In this document: positions 13,701 to 33,120 of the stretch, piece after piece
Position numbering within the stretch: position 1 is the first letter of the stretch
Layout of the letters: every line of letters begins with the position of its first letter
NCBI RefSeq assembly: GCF_037975245.1
Contig: NC_092579.1
Location: forward strand, 7,501,001 to 7,565,000
Direction: 5' to 3'
DNA: 64,000 bases
Origin: Apostichopus japonicus
Taxonomy: Eukaryota > Echinodermata > Holothuroidea > Aspidochirotida > Stichopodidae
Notes under the pieces: generated by a model
Told to the model about the DNA's origin: nothing
Database searches by the model: none
Seen by the model: the letters and a program-made list of their open reading frames with translations, nothing else
Position numbers and translations under genes: made by a program

Positions 13701-14882
13701 CAAAAAATTAGTCAAATTATGTATTCAGTACTCCATAATTGCTTTGACAGTGTTACCTTGTGACAATTTCTTCCCTTCTGTTATTAACGATACTTTCAGG
13801 CAAACAGCAGTACAGTGACATATCTGTGAAAATCCAGGAAGCATCATCTTTGACCAACAGCAGCTCAAATGAATTGTCCAATCAGGGTCAACCATCTCTG
13901 ATGATGATGTCATCAGTGGGTGAAGATTCGATGAAGGATATTTGGAAGTTACTCGAGCTTCCTCCCAGCCCTTCACCAGGTAAATTAGAACTTCAGATTT
14001 ATTGAAATATGAATATTTTCAAACTATGTTATTTCATTTATATTATTACAATACTCAATTTGTGTGTATATATATCTACAGCAACCTAACAGTATGTGAA
14101 AATGTTGTTCACTGAATCAATGGTGATAACAAATTTTTAATATCTTGTGAAGAAGGGGAAGTCCCCCGGGGGACACGTGGTTGTGGTGCACTGTGGTGCC
14201 CCAGGAGAGATTGTTGAATTGCGCACACTTTGGTGTGTAGGTGTGACAAGGCTAAGTTGTCAAAGCGCATAGAACTTTTGGATAATGTGCTATATAAATA
14301 ACAGCGTAATAAATCATGAAATCATATTGATGGTAACTAGATTATGTGTTGATGAGGGTGACAGCCTCTCCTCCGTGCCGGTGCTCTGTGTACAACATTT
14401 AGCACCAAGAAAACCAACCATGATTGTGCTACATTAATGTTGCCCCCAAATTTGCCAAACGGAACATTCCAGTTATGTACATAGATCTTATAATCAGCTG
14501 ACTCTTGCTGGTTAACAGTATTTATAGTTAACATACAGATGAATTCACTGCTTGTTTCAACAACAACAAAATTACACTTAATGTTTTTGCAAATGTGAAA
14601 ATTATTTATTTTGCTTTGTTCTTTCTACATTCTTACCCAGTTCCTTTCTATGAGGTTCCCGAGGCAGGGCATGCTGTTTCTTTCCAAACAACTAGTTCAC
14701 TTGAAAACGAGAGAAGTGAGATAGAAGTTATCGGCAGCAGAACTCAAATATCATCTAAACCAACAAATCAACAACGACAAGTACATCTATCTGCTGCCGC
14801 TGCCGGTAAGATCAGACAACAGCCAGTCAAGCAGAAGAAGTCGCAAATTAGGAATTACAATCAACGAGATGAGATAACCTGA
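4715..14882 (+). CDS. CCDC57: CCDC57 homologue, 3' portion (13 exons seen)
   Basis: Coiled-coil centrosomal/microtubule-associated protein; the vertebrate family member acts at the centrosome in centriole duplication and mitosis. Exons read from splice sites and frame: 4715-4789, 5359-5559, 5852-6010, 7004-7166, 8327-8464, 9601-9766, 9976-10232, 10703-10786, 10973-11048, 11528-11785 (start uncertain), 12852-13020, 13800-13979, 14641-14882 with a TGA stop. The joined peptide is almost wholly charged coiled coil, then a Ser/Pro-rich tail. Stretches resembling human CCDC57 as I remember it include FKRKHSELDRYAREK, KEDIERYKK, LEVDWQRRYEDAERNQ and SLEEQNDALKSVIQRMREEM, in the same order. About 720 codons are present; the human protein is about 900 residues, so the N-terminal third lies upstream. 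The frame does not pass from 11048 to 11528 (see findings). Assignment is secure; the exon near 10973 is less so. Confidence 0.9.
5560..5851. other. short CCDC57 intron, nothing recognised
   Basis: Begins GTAAGTT and ends TTTACAG. No repeats or other signals seen. Confidence 0.6.
6096..6360 (-). mobile_element. non-LTR retrotransposon fragment, RT C-terminus
   Basis: On the minus strand an open frame (6353 to 6135) contains GSRKRGRPRARWMDGVKQAT followed by a Trp/Arg-rich end. This is the pattern of the C-terminal segment of many non-LTR retrotransposon polyproteins. It lies in a CCDC57 intron, is truncated, and abuts another retrotransposon fragment at 6380. The clade cannot be fixed from so short a piece. 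Confidence 0.6.
6380..6778 (+). mobile_element. CR1/L2-type retrotransposon 3' end with (ATT)n tail
   Basis: A frame from 6369 to 6668 gives a typical reverse transcriptase C-terminus: YITDLLTP, RARYGDRAFSVAAPSLWNKL, then FKRQLKTFLF and a stop. It is followed by AGCGCTATATAAGTGTAA and an ATT microsatellite, the usual 3' tail of CR1/L2 elements. The 5' part is lost, as is common for target-primed reverse transcription. The frame is intact over 99 codons, so the copy may be fairly young. Confidence 0.75.
7207..7632 (+). repeat. minisatellite, four units of about 110 bp
   Basis: Four tandem units begin GGTGACTCGTTAG or GGATGACTTGTTAG, then share AGTAGCT, a C-rich tract and CACATCATCAAAGTGAAAG. 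Units 1-3 each contain a pyrimidine tract plus CACCAG, 27 open bases and a GTAATG or GTAAAG donor-like site. The array sits just inside the CCDC57 intron that follows exon 7004-7166. Confidence 0.85.
7914..8296 (+). mobile_element. CR1-type retrotransposon 3' fragment, (ATGT)n tail
   Basis: Near-identical over about 370 bases to the copy ending at 16276. Encoded pieces include YSCTCLSRYCSGRSNLRSA and a frameshifted NSLPV..SIFKKALKTYLYSK-like end, typical of reverse transcriptase C-termini. Ends AGCGCTATATAAGTGTCTAA followed by ATGT repeats, with the adjacent CCDC57 acceptor only about 30 bases downstream. Confidence 0.8.
8631..8901 (+). mobile_element. CAGGCGCGTAGC hAT-like MITE, complete, exact 8-bp TSD
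   Basis: A 271-bp element with ends CAGGCGCGTAGCGAGG and CCTTGGCTATGCGCCTG, flanked by exact ACTGCAGA duplications (8623-8630 and 8902-8909). The 8-bp duplication and CAGG-type ends support the hAT superfamily. The interior carries the family core GTTGGCGCGAAGCATACAA and TCCCAGATCGCTGGAAATGG, then a G-tract and C-tract that can fold back. No coding capacity. Confidence 0.9.
8910..9600. other. CCDC57 intron remainder, nothing recognised
   Basis: AT-rich sequence without repeats or convincing exons. It ends TTTATGTTTAG before exon 9601. Confidence 0.5.
10845..10900. repeat. short AT tandem repeat
   Basis: About three copies of an AAATATATTTATATATTT-like 18-mer in a CCDC57 intron. Simple-sequence DNA. 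Confidence 0.8.
11507..11785 (+). CDS. CCDC57: CCDC57 exon with uncertain 5' boundary
   Basis: Open in the coiled-coil frame (LQAKLKTAIHHISRLVKERQ, then NRLRSEVARSK) and ends ACTAAG before GTGAGC. The best acceptor by sequence is TTATTTGTCCAG (exon from 11528) or TTACAG (from 11534), both phase 0. The previous exon as read (10973-11048) leaves one unpaired base. A start at 11505 after GCATGAG would restore the frame but has a poor acceptor. A missed micro-exon between them is equally possible. Confidence 0.7.
12175..12485 (+). mobile_element. CAGGCGCG-family hAT-like MITE, 8-bp TSD with one mismatch
   Basis: Left end CAGGAGCATAGCGAGG, right end CTTGGCTACGTGCCTG. Flanks are GGTACTCA (12167-12174) and GTTACTCA (12486-12493), 7 of 8 identical. 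The core TTGGCGCAAAGCATACAA and TCCCAGATCGCTGGAAATGG is shared with the 8631 and 3711 copies. Orientation matches CCDC57. Confidence 0.85.
13021..13799. other. CCDC57 intron, nothing recognised
   Basis: Starts GTATGCC and ends GATACTTTCAG. No repeats or exons seen on either strand. Confidence 0.5.
14155..14320 (+). repeat. possible SINE-like fragment
   Basis: In the last CCDC57 intron: a GC-rich block (TCCCCCGGGGGACACGTGG) followed by AAAGCGCATAGAAC and TGTGCTATATAAATAACAGC. The last part resembles the GCGCTATATAA tail shared by the retrotransposon fragments in this window. No target duplication was seen, so the class is tentative. Confidence 0.35.
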
Positions 14883-15562
14883 AAGGACAGAGGCAATCGC
14901 TAGAATTAAGAATCCACATTCCTCTCGATGAGAAAGTTTTTTCGATGGTGCTGTTTACACCCTTCACTGTACAACAGTGCAATAGATCTGCTGTCTGCAC
15001 AGAACACCAAACCTGTGCCGGGTCACCTGTGATCATCTCTGATGCAGATGCTACTAGGATGGTAATGTTCATCAGGTCTTGTATTAACATGTTATACTTG
15101 TACCAAACAATACCAAGTCAATAGTCTTCAATTATTGCCGTTAGATATAGCTGGGTGGTCTTCCTGATATGCAAAAGGAAATATGAATATGCAACACCTG
15201 CATCAATTAGCCACACAATTATTCATATTTTGTGGAAAGAAATGCATTCCTTGGTTCATGGAAATGCATTCTTTTGTTCAGGTAAATGGATTGTCTTTGA
15301 GATATGTACTCTTGCATTTATGCCTGTAATAATAAGGGGAATAAGTTGGATCCTTGGCAAAAACAAAGATCTAAGTGTGAGCAAAATGTTTAATTCAGTG
15401 GCAGCCTTTATCAGTGCCTTAAGATAAATTGCTAGATTTTATGCCCTTCCTAGACTTCATCAGAAATTGAATATTCTCAACTTACAGCACCATGCAGGAT
15501 CCTTGACAAAGCTAGAGTAGAGTTTAAACAAAATTTTATTAATAATGATAATGTATAATAAA
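14883..15562 (+). other. CCDC57: CCDC57 3' UTR with poly(A) signal
   Basis: Non-coding sequence after the TGA at 14880-14882. The first good AATAAA on this strand is at 15557-15562, so I take the UTR as about 680 bases. No splice signals seen. Confidence 0.55.
15557..15562 (+). terminator. AATAAA poly(A) signal, CCDC57
   Basis: AATAAA in the context TATAATAAAGAC, downstream of the CCDC57 stop and before the retrotransposon fragment. It is the only canonical hexamer in this strand interval that I saw. Confidence 0.5.
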
Positions 15563-15711
15563 GACTAATATATATTTTGAACCAAAGACGGACGGATGTG
15601 TTTCTTTTGTTGTTGTTGTTGCTTGTCGTAGTTGTAAATTAGTAGTACATTAGTAAACATTAGTAGTACATTACTAACTTGCCATCTTGTCGTTGCCATC
15701 TTGTCGTTTGT

Positions 15712-16276
15712 TGTCTGATTCTCTCTAGGCTGGGTTATGGAAATTCCCTGCTTCTTGGCTGTATTAAACAAGAGTAACATCCTGAGGTTGCAACGTATCC
15801 AAAACTGGGCGGCGAAACTTGTGTGTCAAAGCTTTAAAGTATGATCATACGACCCCTTATTTACATAAACTACATTGGCTTCCTGTCGAAGTGAGAATTA
15901 TTTTCAAAGTTATGGTTCTAGTTTATAAACTGTGTATAAGCAGTACCGCCCCCGCATACTTATGTGCTTGTCTCTCTCGTTACTGCTCTGGTAGATCAAA
16001 CTTACGCTCTGCTTCTGACACCACACTCCTCACTGAACCCAGTACCATCAGGACCCTCAAGTCAGCGTAGGGCAAATCTTTCTTTTTCGTTACCCCACTC
16101 ATGTGGAATAGCCTACCTGTTAGCATGAGGAGTTCTCATTCTTTGTCCATTTTCAAGAAAGCTTTGAAAACTTATCTATATTCTAAGATTTAGCTTTCTT
16201 TTTGTAAAGAGCTACGATCTCGATGTAGTAGCGCTATATAAGTGTCTAATATGTATGTATGTATGTATGTATGTAC
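15712..16276 (+). mobile_element. CR1-type retrotransposon 3' fragment, longer copy
   Basis: Decays of a reverse transcriptase C-terminus in order: a GNSLLLG-like piece, LRLQRIQNWAAKLVC, YDHTTPYLHKLHWLPVEVRI, FKVMVLVYK, YCSGRSNLRSA, FKKALKTYLYSK. Frameshifts separate the pieces, so it is dead. It ends AGCGCTATATAAGTGTCTAA and an (ATGT)n tail. It extends about 200 bases further 5' than the sister copy at 7914. Confidence 0.85.
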
Positions 16277-16280
16277 ATTA

Positions 16281-17704
16281 GTAAACAGGGTAACAGCTCC
16301 CCTGATGTAGAGTAGTGTTTGTGACTTGTATAGCAATGTCTCTAGAATTAAACAGGTTGTCAGAAGGGATCATAATACTTTTATTTCCCATTTATATCTT
16401 TCAAATATTGTCAACTTTGACAAAAGCATAGGTCTAATCCATTATGATTTCTTGAACAGATAAAACAAAAGAAAAAACAATGGAAAAAGAACCAAATTCA
16501 AAATATAATATTACAAAAGCATATTTATTTCATCATAGTATTTCTGTATATCTAAGAAACAGAATCCTACAGACTTTACATTCTCCAAAAAGGAATGAAA
16601 CCTGTATACACCAGTGTTTGCTTTAAGACGTGCAATTTTGGGATTCCCGCAATTTAAAATCACCCCAAATTTGAAATCACCCCCAAACATAATTGACTAG
16701 AGAAATCCCCCCTCCCCTCCTTTTAAACATCCTAACACTGGTATACACCCATTTTATAGAAACTGTAAAAGTTCTTATAGTGTTACAAGTATTACTAAAA
16801 CTATCTCTTCCAAAGAGATATAGAGATTTTTATAAATGGTTTTCTCAAGACTTTGAATCCTACTACTCATCTGGAAAAGAAACTATACAAATGAATTTGT
16901 TTTATTGTCTTCTCATTATGGGTATCATTGCTGTACCCCCCTAGTCATTTTTTACACAAACATGGTGCACCATGCTAAAAGGGGTCTGACATACTACAAC
17001 AAATTAAAAGTCAATCAGTAGAACATGCAGATACTAATGGAGTCTTGCGTGGTGGTGCTAAGTAAAAAATGAAGACTTTATGTATTGGAAAGACAAACTA
17101 CTAAATACACTTATGGCATTGGATATGTTCTACAATCAATGAAGAATGTGAAAACTTTTAGATTTGGCAAAGTACAGTTGCATGTGTGGGGATCATAACA
17201 TATAGAAATACAGAATTCCAACACAATGAGAACTCTTGCAGTAAAGAGTATTTAATTGACTCTTTACTTACCACTAACAATTTTTTTATTGAGGCTGTCT
17301 CAAACATTTTGCTTGAAAATGACACACCCTGAATATATTTGTAGAATTCTCTTTTCTTTTTCAAAAATGTAAATCCACATACTTTATCAGGGCAAAAATT
17401 TAGGGGAAGAAAGACTCTGTTAAGGTGAGTGTTCAAGATTACATTTGGTCCTAGTTTGTATTGGTTTGACCAAATAAACCAAGAACTGATCCAAGAATTT
17501 CTTCGATTGATGACATCAAGACACCCAGCTGCCTGCTTTTGTACTCAAATATTATAGATAATTCACCATTCAGGACTGACAAATCAGACTCAACATGTTA
17601 TACAGATTCCTTGTCTATTCAACTTACCTCACAATTCCACATACACAGGTTTGATGATTAATTGAAATGAAAACTGAACATTTATAACTAACAGGCTGCA
17701 TTGT
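16281..17704. other. intergenic, no gene recognised
   Basis: AT-rich. TTTATTT at 16511-16517 (AAATAAA on the minus strand) could be a distal poly(A) signal for a very long LAMTOR2 transcript, but no evidence links them. The open frames here show no protein-like composition. Confidence 0.4.
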
Positions 17705-17712
17705 CAAATAAG

Positions 17713-19422
17713 TAGTGTTCAACCGATTAACCTAATCGGAATCGGTACGAATATTGCATAATCGGAACATAATCGGAATCGGTAAAATTTACGTGGAATA
17801 CCAGTTATTTCATACCGATTATTCAAAAACATATGGAAGGTGAAAATATCATTATTCAAAAACATATGGAAGTTGAAAATATCAACTGATGTATTAGGTT
17901 TGTTCTTTTACTACGAAATATTAAAATAAGACACCCTCGATACGTCTTTCACAATGTAATTTCATCAAATTAGGCTGCCAGGGTCGCCGATTTTGCTTGC
18001 CTCGTGGTTAGTGACTTCAAATTTCTTGGCACAGTAGGCATAGCAGCAATACCAATTTCGCGAATTAACGAATGTGCTTGACAGGGTCGGAAATAAGCGG
18101 GAGCGATGTGCTAAAAAGCCCTCCTAAAGCACAATTACGAGTGCGAAAAAGATATATAAGAAAATCGCCCTCGTTATATCAGGTGTCTGTGTAAAATTAA
18201 TTGTGACATGCGTTTGCTTTAGCTAGGAATTGCAGTTGCAGCGCGAATCGCGCAAACAGTTTTCACATCTCGCATCAAATTTGAAGCAGTGCGGTAGGGT
18301 CGCGCACAATCCCCGGGAAGTCACCGTGGAAAATTACGGCCTGCACGAAGCAATTTCAGTACCAGCGAAAATAACCTAAAATCCTCACAAATCTCCGACC
18401 ACATGGTAGCCTTACTTCACACTAAGTCAACTGCATGGAAATCTAACCTTGCCATCTGTTAATTCGCTCTAGTAGTGTCGCAAATAAAAAAATAAAAATA
18501 TCCACGGAATCTGCAATCTTCGACCACATGTTAGCCTAACAACCACACTAAGTCAATGAGAAATGTAGCCTAACCATCGGTTGCCAAAAAAAAAAAATTG
18601 CGTAGCACACTTTCAATTTGCTGGAAATCGGCATTTGTTTGGAAGGTACTGTAAGTGATACAGTATGTCTTATAGAGGGAATGTTATATTTTATATTGGA
18701 GTAGTTTCTAGTTGTTATTATTTCTTTACATCAATCTGGTATTACATTTTAGAGTAATTTTAAACAAGTTACGATGGTACAATTTGCTTTTCAGTTTGAT
18801 TGGCCTAAGCTTACATTTTCTAATTGAACCTGAATAGAGTTAAATAGGTAACGAATAGATATGTTTAACTTGAAGTTCGTAACATTTCTATATGTTCATA
18901 AACAGTATAATACTGAAAATAAGTAGAAACTAATGTCGGAATGAAGGCAACATATCATTAAAATTTACACTTTGGTAAATATTGAAGATGGATGGTTTGT
19001 CTGAGATACTTTTTGAGATGGATATTTTGAGTAACTATTCTAAGCCCATTTCAAGCCATTAACAGGTGACATTCACGTCGATGTGGTTAGGCCATTCGCT
19101 TAGCACAGTACTGACTAGGTAGGATGTCATATTTCCGTATTTTGGAAATTTAAATAAAAAAACACTTTTTTTTTTCTTTCCGAGTCACTCCAGAGGTAAT
19201 TTGGTACATGTATACAAAATGATACCTTAGAGCCTTGTATAACAACGAAGCAAAAGGAAACGGGAAAATCACAACAATTATTGTTTCTGTCAAACTTTAT
19301 TGCCGATTTCGTAACAATTTTCTCATTTTCAAATAATCGGAATCGGAATCGGAATCGGTACGATTATGGAAAAAATAATCGGTAATCGGTATTTTCTGTT
19401 ATGCATAATCGGTTGAACACTA
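17713..19422. mobile_element. 1.7-kb hAT-like non-autonomous element, exact 8-bp TSD
   Basis: Ends are perfect 17-bp inverted repeats: TAGTGTTCAACCGATTA at left and TAATCGGTTGAACACTA at right. Flanks are identical CAAATAAG (17705-17712 and 19423-19430). Both subterminal regions are crowded with AATCGG motifs (for example CGGAATCGGAATCGG near 19335), a pattern like transposase-binding arrays. The interior has no long open frame. It holds two tandem duplications: about 17818-17885 (35-base unit) and about 18388-18588 (two diverged units around GACCACATG.TAGCCT). Superfamily is inferred from TSD length and ends. Confidence 0.9.
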
Positions 19423-19430
19423 CAAATAAG

Positions 19431-20063
19431 ATTGTGGTTTATCTTCAAACTTGACAAAGAACGCTGCTTTAATGGATTAGCCCCTTCTAGTTTTGGTCAA
19501 CTGAGTTATTAATAACACAGACATCATTTACACCCTAAAACACCGTCTATCATTTAATGGTTTAGTCCAAAGTATTCTCCAGGGACAAGTTGGACCTGGC
19601 TTTATGTCTTATTTTCTTTCAATAGATTGGTTTAATGATAAACTATTAAAGCCTCTTTTAAGGACCAACTTCAATGGTTGACATATTTAAAATGTTTGAC
19701 TGTTGTCACTGCCATTTTGCTTCTTCTCTCATTAAATTTAAATTTGTCACTTTCACTAATATTACAAAACTTGTTGTGACTTCTGATTATTTCTGTTTTG
19801 AAAATTATATTGAACTATTTGCAGCAAAATCATGTAATGCATCCAATTCCACTGGACCTTTATCAGTATATTACATGTGGATCCTTTGAAAAGACCAAAA
19901 ACCATCGGATTACAGCAACCATTCTGAACCCTTTCCAAGTCAATATCTAACACAACTGCCCTTTTAAGAAGAGCAATTCTATTGGATGGTGAAGGGTTCC
20001 CTGCCTGATAGTTCTGGTGTGACATCACCACAGACTCTTGGCATATTTGTTCCAGACCCTGCG
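19431..20063. other. LAMTOR2 3' flank / probable 3' UTR
   Basis: Lies 3' of the LAMTOR2 stop on the minus strand. ATTAAA-type hexamers occur on that strand (for example near 19554 and 19629) but no AATAAA was seen. The long minus-strand frame 20274-19762 is an off-frame shadow of the last LAMTOR2 exon plus the MITE. Confidence 0.4.
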
Positions 20064-22724
20064 TCAGGAAGCAGCAACTTGCTGAAGTGGTTCTTGAAGG
20101 TATTCTGCCAGAGCTTGAATCTGTCACCAAAACAAAAACAAGGGTTTGATTATAATTGGTTAAAGGGTGTGAAGACTCGCGCATCAATAAACATCTCATG
20201 CTGGTAATCTGACCTAGTTTCAAATGAGGTGTAACAGAATTGTTAGACACCACCATTGATCCCAGGAAATACACACAGCTTGCTACCGCCGGTAATTAGA
20301 CACTAGTGTACAGTCAATACATACAGCTGCGGTCAATACCCACAGCACAGTGTACAAACGATACAGCGATGGACATCTCAGGTCCAGCTAAAGATAACAA
20401 TTAAGGTATCACATTTCATTACTGTCTGCATTTTGTAGCGACAAGAAGAAAACTTCACTTGCAAGCAACGGAAAGCTAACGTTTTCAGAGCGCGACACGC
20501 AGTTTGGGCCTTTAAAACCAAAAAAGGATACAGGTGGTGAAGGAATTTGATCATACATTACCATTTTGTTTGCATCTATTCTAGGTATATGAACCTAAAA
20601 ACCGGTTTGAATCGGAAACAGACTCTATAATAATGCCAATGAGACTGGTCATAAAGAATGATATGGAAAAAAGGAATGCAATTTTTACTGGATTCCAAAT
20701 AATACCTTCTTTTTCAGCATACCAATCCCCACAGTTGTATCTGCATACACACATAATAGGAGGTTTGCAACCTTTGTTATGCCAACTCTTCCATTCTGAA
20801 AAGTAGGAAGAACAGATTTGATTATTTAGAAATAAAGCAAGACAGAGAAATCATGTATTTGAACCAGATATGATACTTTTCCATCAATTTATTTGATATA
20901 GTAGCTTTTTAAGATCTTAATACCACAAATACACAATTGTAGTGATAGTGGACAGAGCTGTTTTAGTGTGCGATAAGAAGATACATGTAAGTACAACACA
21001 GCAGATTCTTTATTGAATAAACATTGTTATATAATTATTACTATAGGTATGATTAAATTGCACATCTGGGCCACATGCAACAAGTAAAATAAGAACCACC
21101 CCTAAAATCATGCAATAGGTCCATATCACATCTGTCATGGTGTAATTGCACCCAGTAAAAAAAAAAGGACATTTTACAGAAATATCAATCTTAGATGTGG
21201 TATAGCTCTTTCACAGAATGTCTATAGGCTGTAGGCACTACATTAATTCTGATCATGTTTTAGACCAATAGGGACCACTGCCATCTGTCCAAGTTGTGAT
21301 TTATATGTATTGCTTTTGTTTCTAGAGTTAATGACAAATGCCCCTATAAAAATATTAGGTCAATCAATAAAAGTGGCTGGACTACCTAATCTACATAACA
21401 GATCATTAGGTTAACAAGACTAGATCTCAAATAACATGTTTACAATGTAGTACAAGTTTACTAAGTACAGACAAGTGGTGTTGGATGTCACTCATGAGGT
21501 CTCTATTGTGTATGTATATGAAACTTGAAAGAACCTTTTTGGTCGACTTACAGGAATTTAAAAGTCATAGGGCTAACAGTAATTAGGTCTGGATTGAAAA
21601 AGGGAAGTTATTACTTACTTAGCTTTAAAGGAGAATTCCAGTCATTGAGTATATTTTCAAAAATGAACATGCTGTTCTTTGACATATCAACACTGAAATT
21701 CCCCCTGAAGTCACCTTCTTAGTTTCACCCCTTATTCAATCATATAACTACTTGCCTCACAGTCCATCAGGACCATGTGAAGGTCATCTTCCTCCAGAGC
21801 TGTTTGCCCATTCTTTTCATATGCACTCCAGATGTTACTTGCAATGGCTGCTGTGACCCTCGCATCCTTATCCCCATAACCTGAGTATGCAAGCAATGAT
21901 CCTTCCCTGTTTAGTAATCTGGAAGAGAAAAGTTGAGATTAGTCAGACAACATATTACACATACATGTGGCTTCTAAGAAAGTTAGATATAGAAACTGCT
22001 GAGAGAAAGATGAGAAGTTATGTTCTAAGTTGAAAGACTTCATGGGAAATTTATCAACCAGCATAGAATGTAGGTAGCATACCCAATAAAAGTCACCTGT
22101 GTATAAGTCTACACAAGTGGTAGCAAACCGGAAACGTGCACAAAATCGGACAGACTTTGTGATAAAGGTTATGTTTGTCATGTGGATGCTTTATTGAAAG
22201 TTAATGTTGTGACAACATTTGGTCCACTGTAGAACACTTTATGCCTTCCAGGTGCACATTCTCCAACCTTCACTTTTCCAAGCTGACATTGTAAAAATTA
22301 AAATGACCATGGTTATAGTATTGTGAAAGGTTGGTATGATATATCTTCAGAGCAAAATACATGGTAGACCTTTGCCTAGCTTGTAACTTTGTTGTACTTT
22401 GCAAATACTATATAACAAGACTTCTGCCTTCTGATACCACACCTTGAAGGCATACTGTAACCTGGATTTAATGTGTAAGTCAATAGGGATATTGGGTATT
22501 TCATTTAGGCATTAAAGTTAGTATGTAGGCTAGGTAGGCCAAATTACTAGTACAGTAGGTTTATGCCAGTATACTTAGGCCTAGGCTACAGTAGGCCTAA
22601 CTTTTACTTGAAAGTTCTACGGTAGCTTTGAGAAAGTTTTTGAATGCAAATCTTACAATGAACTTTGTACGCCATTAGTATTGGCTTGACTTAACACCTG
22701 TGTTAAAGCCTTGGGTTTCAACAT
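20064..22724 (-). CDS. LAMTOR2: LAMTOR2, Ragulator roadblock subunit, complete
   Basis: Late endosomal/lysosomal adaptor; the family member pairs with LAMTOR3 in the Ragulator complex, which anchors Rag GTPases for mTORC1 and MEK signalling. Exons in reading order: 22724-22657, 21918-21756, 20795-20706, 20120-20064. These total 378 bases, giving 125 residues plus stop, exactly the vertebrate length. It starts [20 protein letters not shown] and includes [20 protein letters not shown] (about 29-48), [20 protein letters not shown], and ends [13 protein letters not shown]. It is one roadblock/LC7 domain throughout. Phases fit at all junctions. Intron 2 uses a GC donor (21755-21754, AG then GCAAGT). 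Intron 3 carries the TTAA MITE (20164-20511). It is head to head with ECD, 808 bp between start codons. Confidence 0.97.
20164..20511 (-). mobile_element. TTAA-targeting MITE, copy 1
   Basis: Flanked by TTAA at 20160-20163 and 20512-20515. Reverse orientation relative to the copies at 48113, 53873 and 63490. Shared blocks include (reverse strand) TCGAAACTAGGTCAGATTAC-like sequence, GCTGGACCTGAGATGTCCAT and CGTTGCTTGCAAGTGA. Ends read AGGGTGTGAAGACTCG on the left. TTAA target with purine-purine start fits Kolobok-type (or piggyBac-type) elements; no transposase. Confidence 0.85.
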
Positions 22725-23532
22725 TGCTGTTTCAAACTTTTCCTGCTCGTCGCTTTGAAATATGTATAACTAGGCCTAGTCTATAACACCAATATGTATG
22801 AAGTATATGCAGGAACTACAATATATCACAGATGTGTCGACGGTACACTGTGCTAGCTTTACAGGAAATTCAATTGCCCAGATTCTCCTACGGTCAATTT
22901 GCTACGTATAATGCCTTTACAGAATTCTATTTTGTGTCTGCTTAGAAAAAAGCTTAAAATTAACGTAATGTTGTTGTGAAGTATTTTAAATTGAGTAACA
23001 TTTCAGAAGATGAATCTTAAAGTGCAAGTCCAGTCTTCAAAGATGGAAAACTGTGAAGGATTTTGGATATCAATCAGTCAAAATGGTCATTGCTGCGTTT
23101 CAAGGCGACTCACATGACAGTCACGTGACTTTTGGAACTCGTGTCTGCCTTAGAATTTCAGTGTGACCATTTTTTAGTTTGTTACTATTTGTTAAACCTT
23201 TTAGATAAGAGGAAGCTTAAAGTTGATGAAATACGTTTAGCCATCGCAATCGTTTCGCTGTGTACATTTGGCTAATGTATGGTAAACTACAATGGACTGC
23301 CTGCAAAAGTTCACTCCGGAAATGCAATTCAAATGAGCCAACTGGGAATGTAGAATAGCAACGTATCGAACACCAAACTGGTCAATATTATAAAAAAGCA
23401 AATGCTGTTTTGTTTTGCACTTTACATGCATATTGCACACTCTTCGTGTTGGGAGGCCTGTCATTGTCAGCAGCACTTCTGTATTTCAAAGCACGTTCTT
23501 GGTCCGAAGATTTGTTTCATGAAGAACAACTC
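22725..23532. promoter_or_regulatory. divergent LAMTOR2-ECD promoter region
   Basis: The 808 bp between two opposing start codons hold no other gene and no transposon. It must contain both 5' UTRs and probably both promoters. No TATA box stands out at a sensible position. The arrangement is inferred from gene positions; transcription start sites are not visible in sequence. Confidence 0.6.
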
Positions 23533-32342
<8,810 letters not shown>

Positions 32343-33120
32343 TGATAAAACGAAATTTAATCAAATCGATAACATCGTATGGATAAATGGACCTCCCTGA
32401 GACCTCTCACAGATCAATGTATTACCTCAAGACAGCAGGTGTTTAGTTCTCATTAATAGATCCAATGTTTGGCAGAGTGGAAACAAAAAACACAAAGACA
32501 TTTCTTAAATTCTAGTACACTATGCCATCCGAAATCTTTATAATGAAAACAAACATATGATTAGTGTCATTGTCAGGATTTTGTCAGTAGAACTGCACCA
32601 ACATCATTTGTAAGTACCATATTTATTGTCTTCTTATATATTTCCTATGTGACCTATGGTGCAGGATGAACCCAGTGGCCGTTTTCATGTTGGGTTTTAT
32701 TTGGGGCCCCTGGGCATTGGCAACCCCAAAAAGTCCTAGGACCTCAGGGGCTTGAGCCGTGCTCATGAATAGCTTAAGGAATACTAGAAATATGCTAGAA
32801 ATGTTAGAAATAATTATAAAGACTGAAATTTACCAACAAAATTGAAAAAATAGGACAACTTCCCAAACACACCCCATTGCCATAAAAAAATTGTCATCTT
32901 GATGGATTTTGTATTTATTCACTGATGATCATTTACCAGATGTTTTAAGGGTTATAACCTTTCTAGAAATTGTTAGCACTTATCTACTTGCTTGGATAAG
33001 AAAAAATACCAATGATCTTGAAAGCCATGTGAGCTGGAGAGCGCTTTCTCTTTTCACTTTATAATGTAAGAAGTATCTGTCCAAAGAGGAAGACATGTGA
33101 AATGTAGAATATGGAATAAA
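32343..33120 (+). other. ECD: ECD 3' UTR
   Basis: Non-coding sequence after TGA (32340-32342) up to the AATAAA at 33115-33120. No transposon signature. Confidence 0.6.
33115..33120 (+). terminator. AATAAA poly(A) signal, ECD
   Basis: AATAAA in ATATGGAATAAAGCTT, about 775 bases after the stop codon. A second possible AATAAA lies about 220 bases further on (AATAATAAAATT). Confidence 0.6.

Noticed and set aside
19762-20274. 170-codon minus-strand open frame as a gene
   Set aside because: Off-frame shadow of the last LAMTOR2 exon and the adjoining MITE; a similar frame appears in the MITE copy at 54102.
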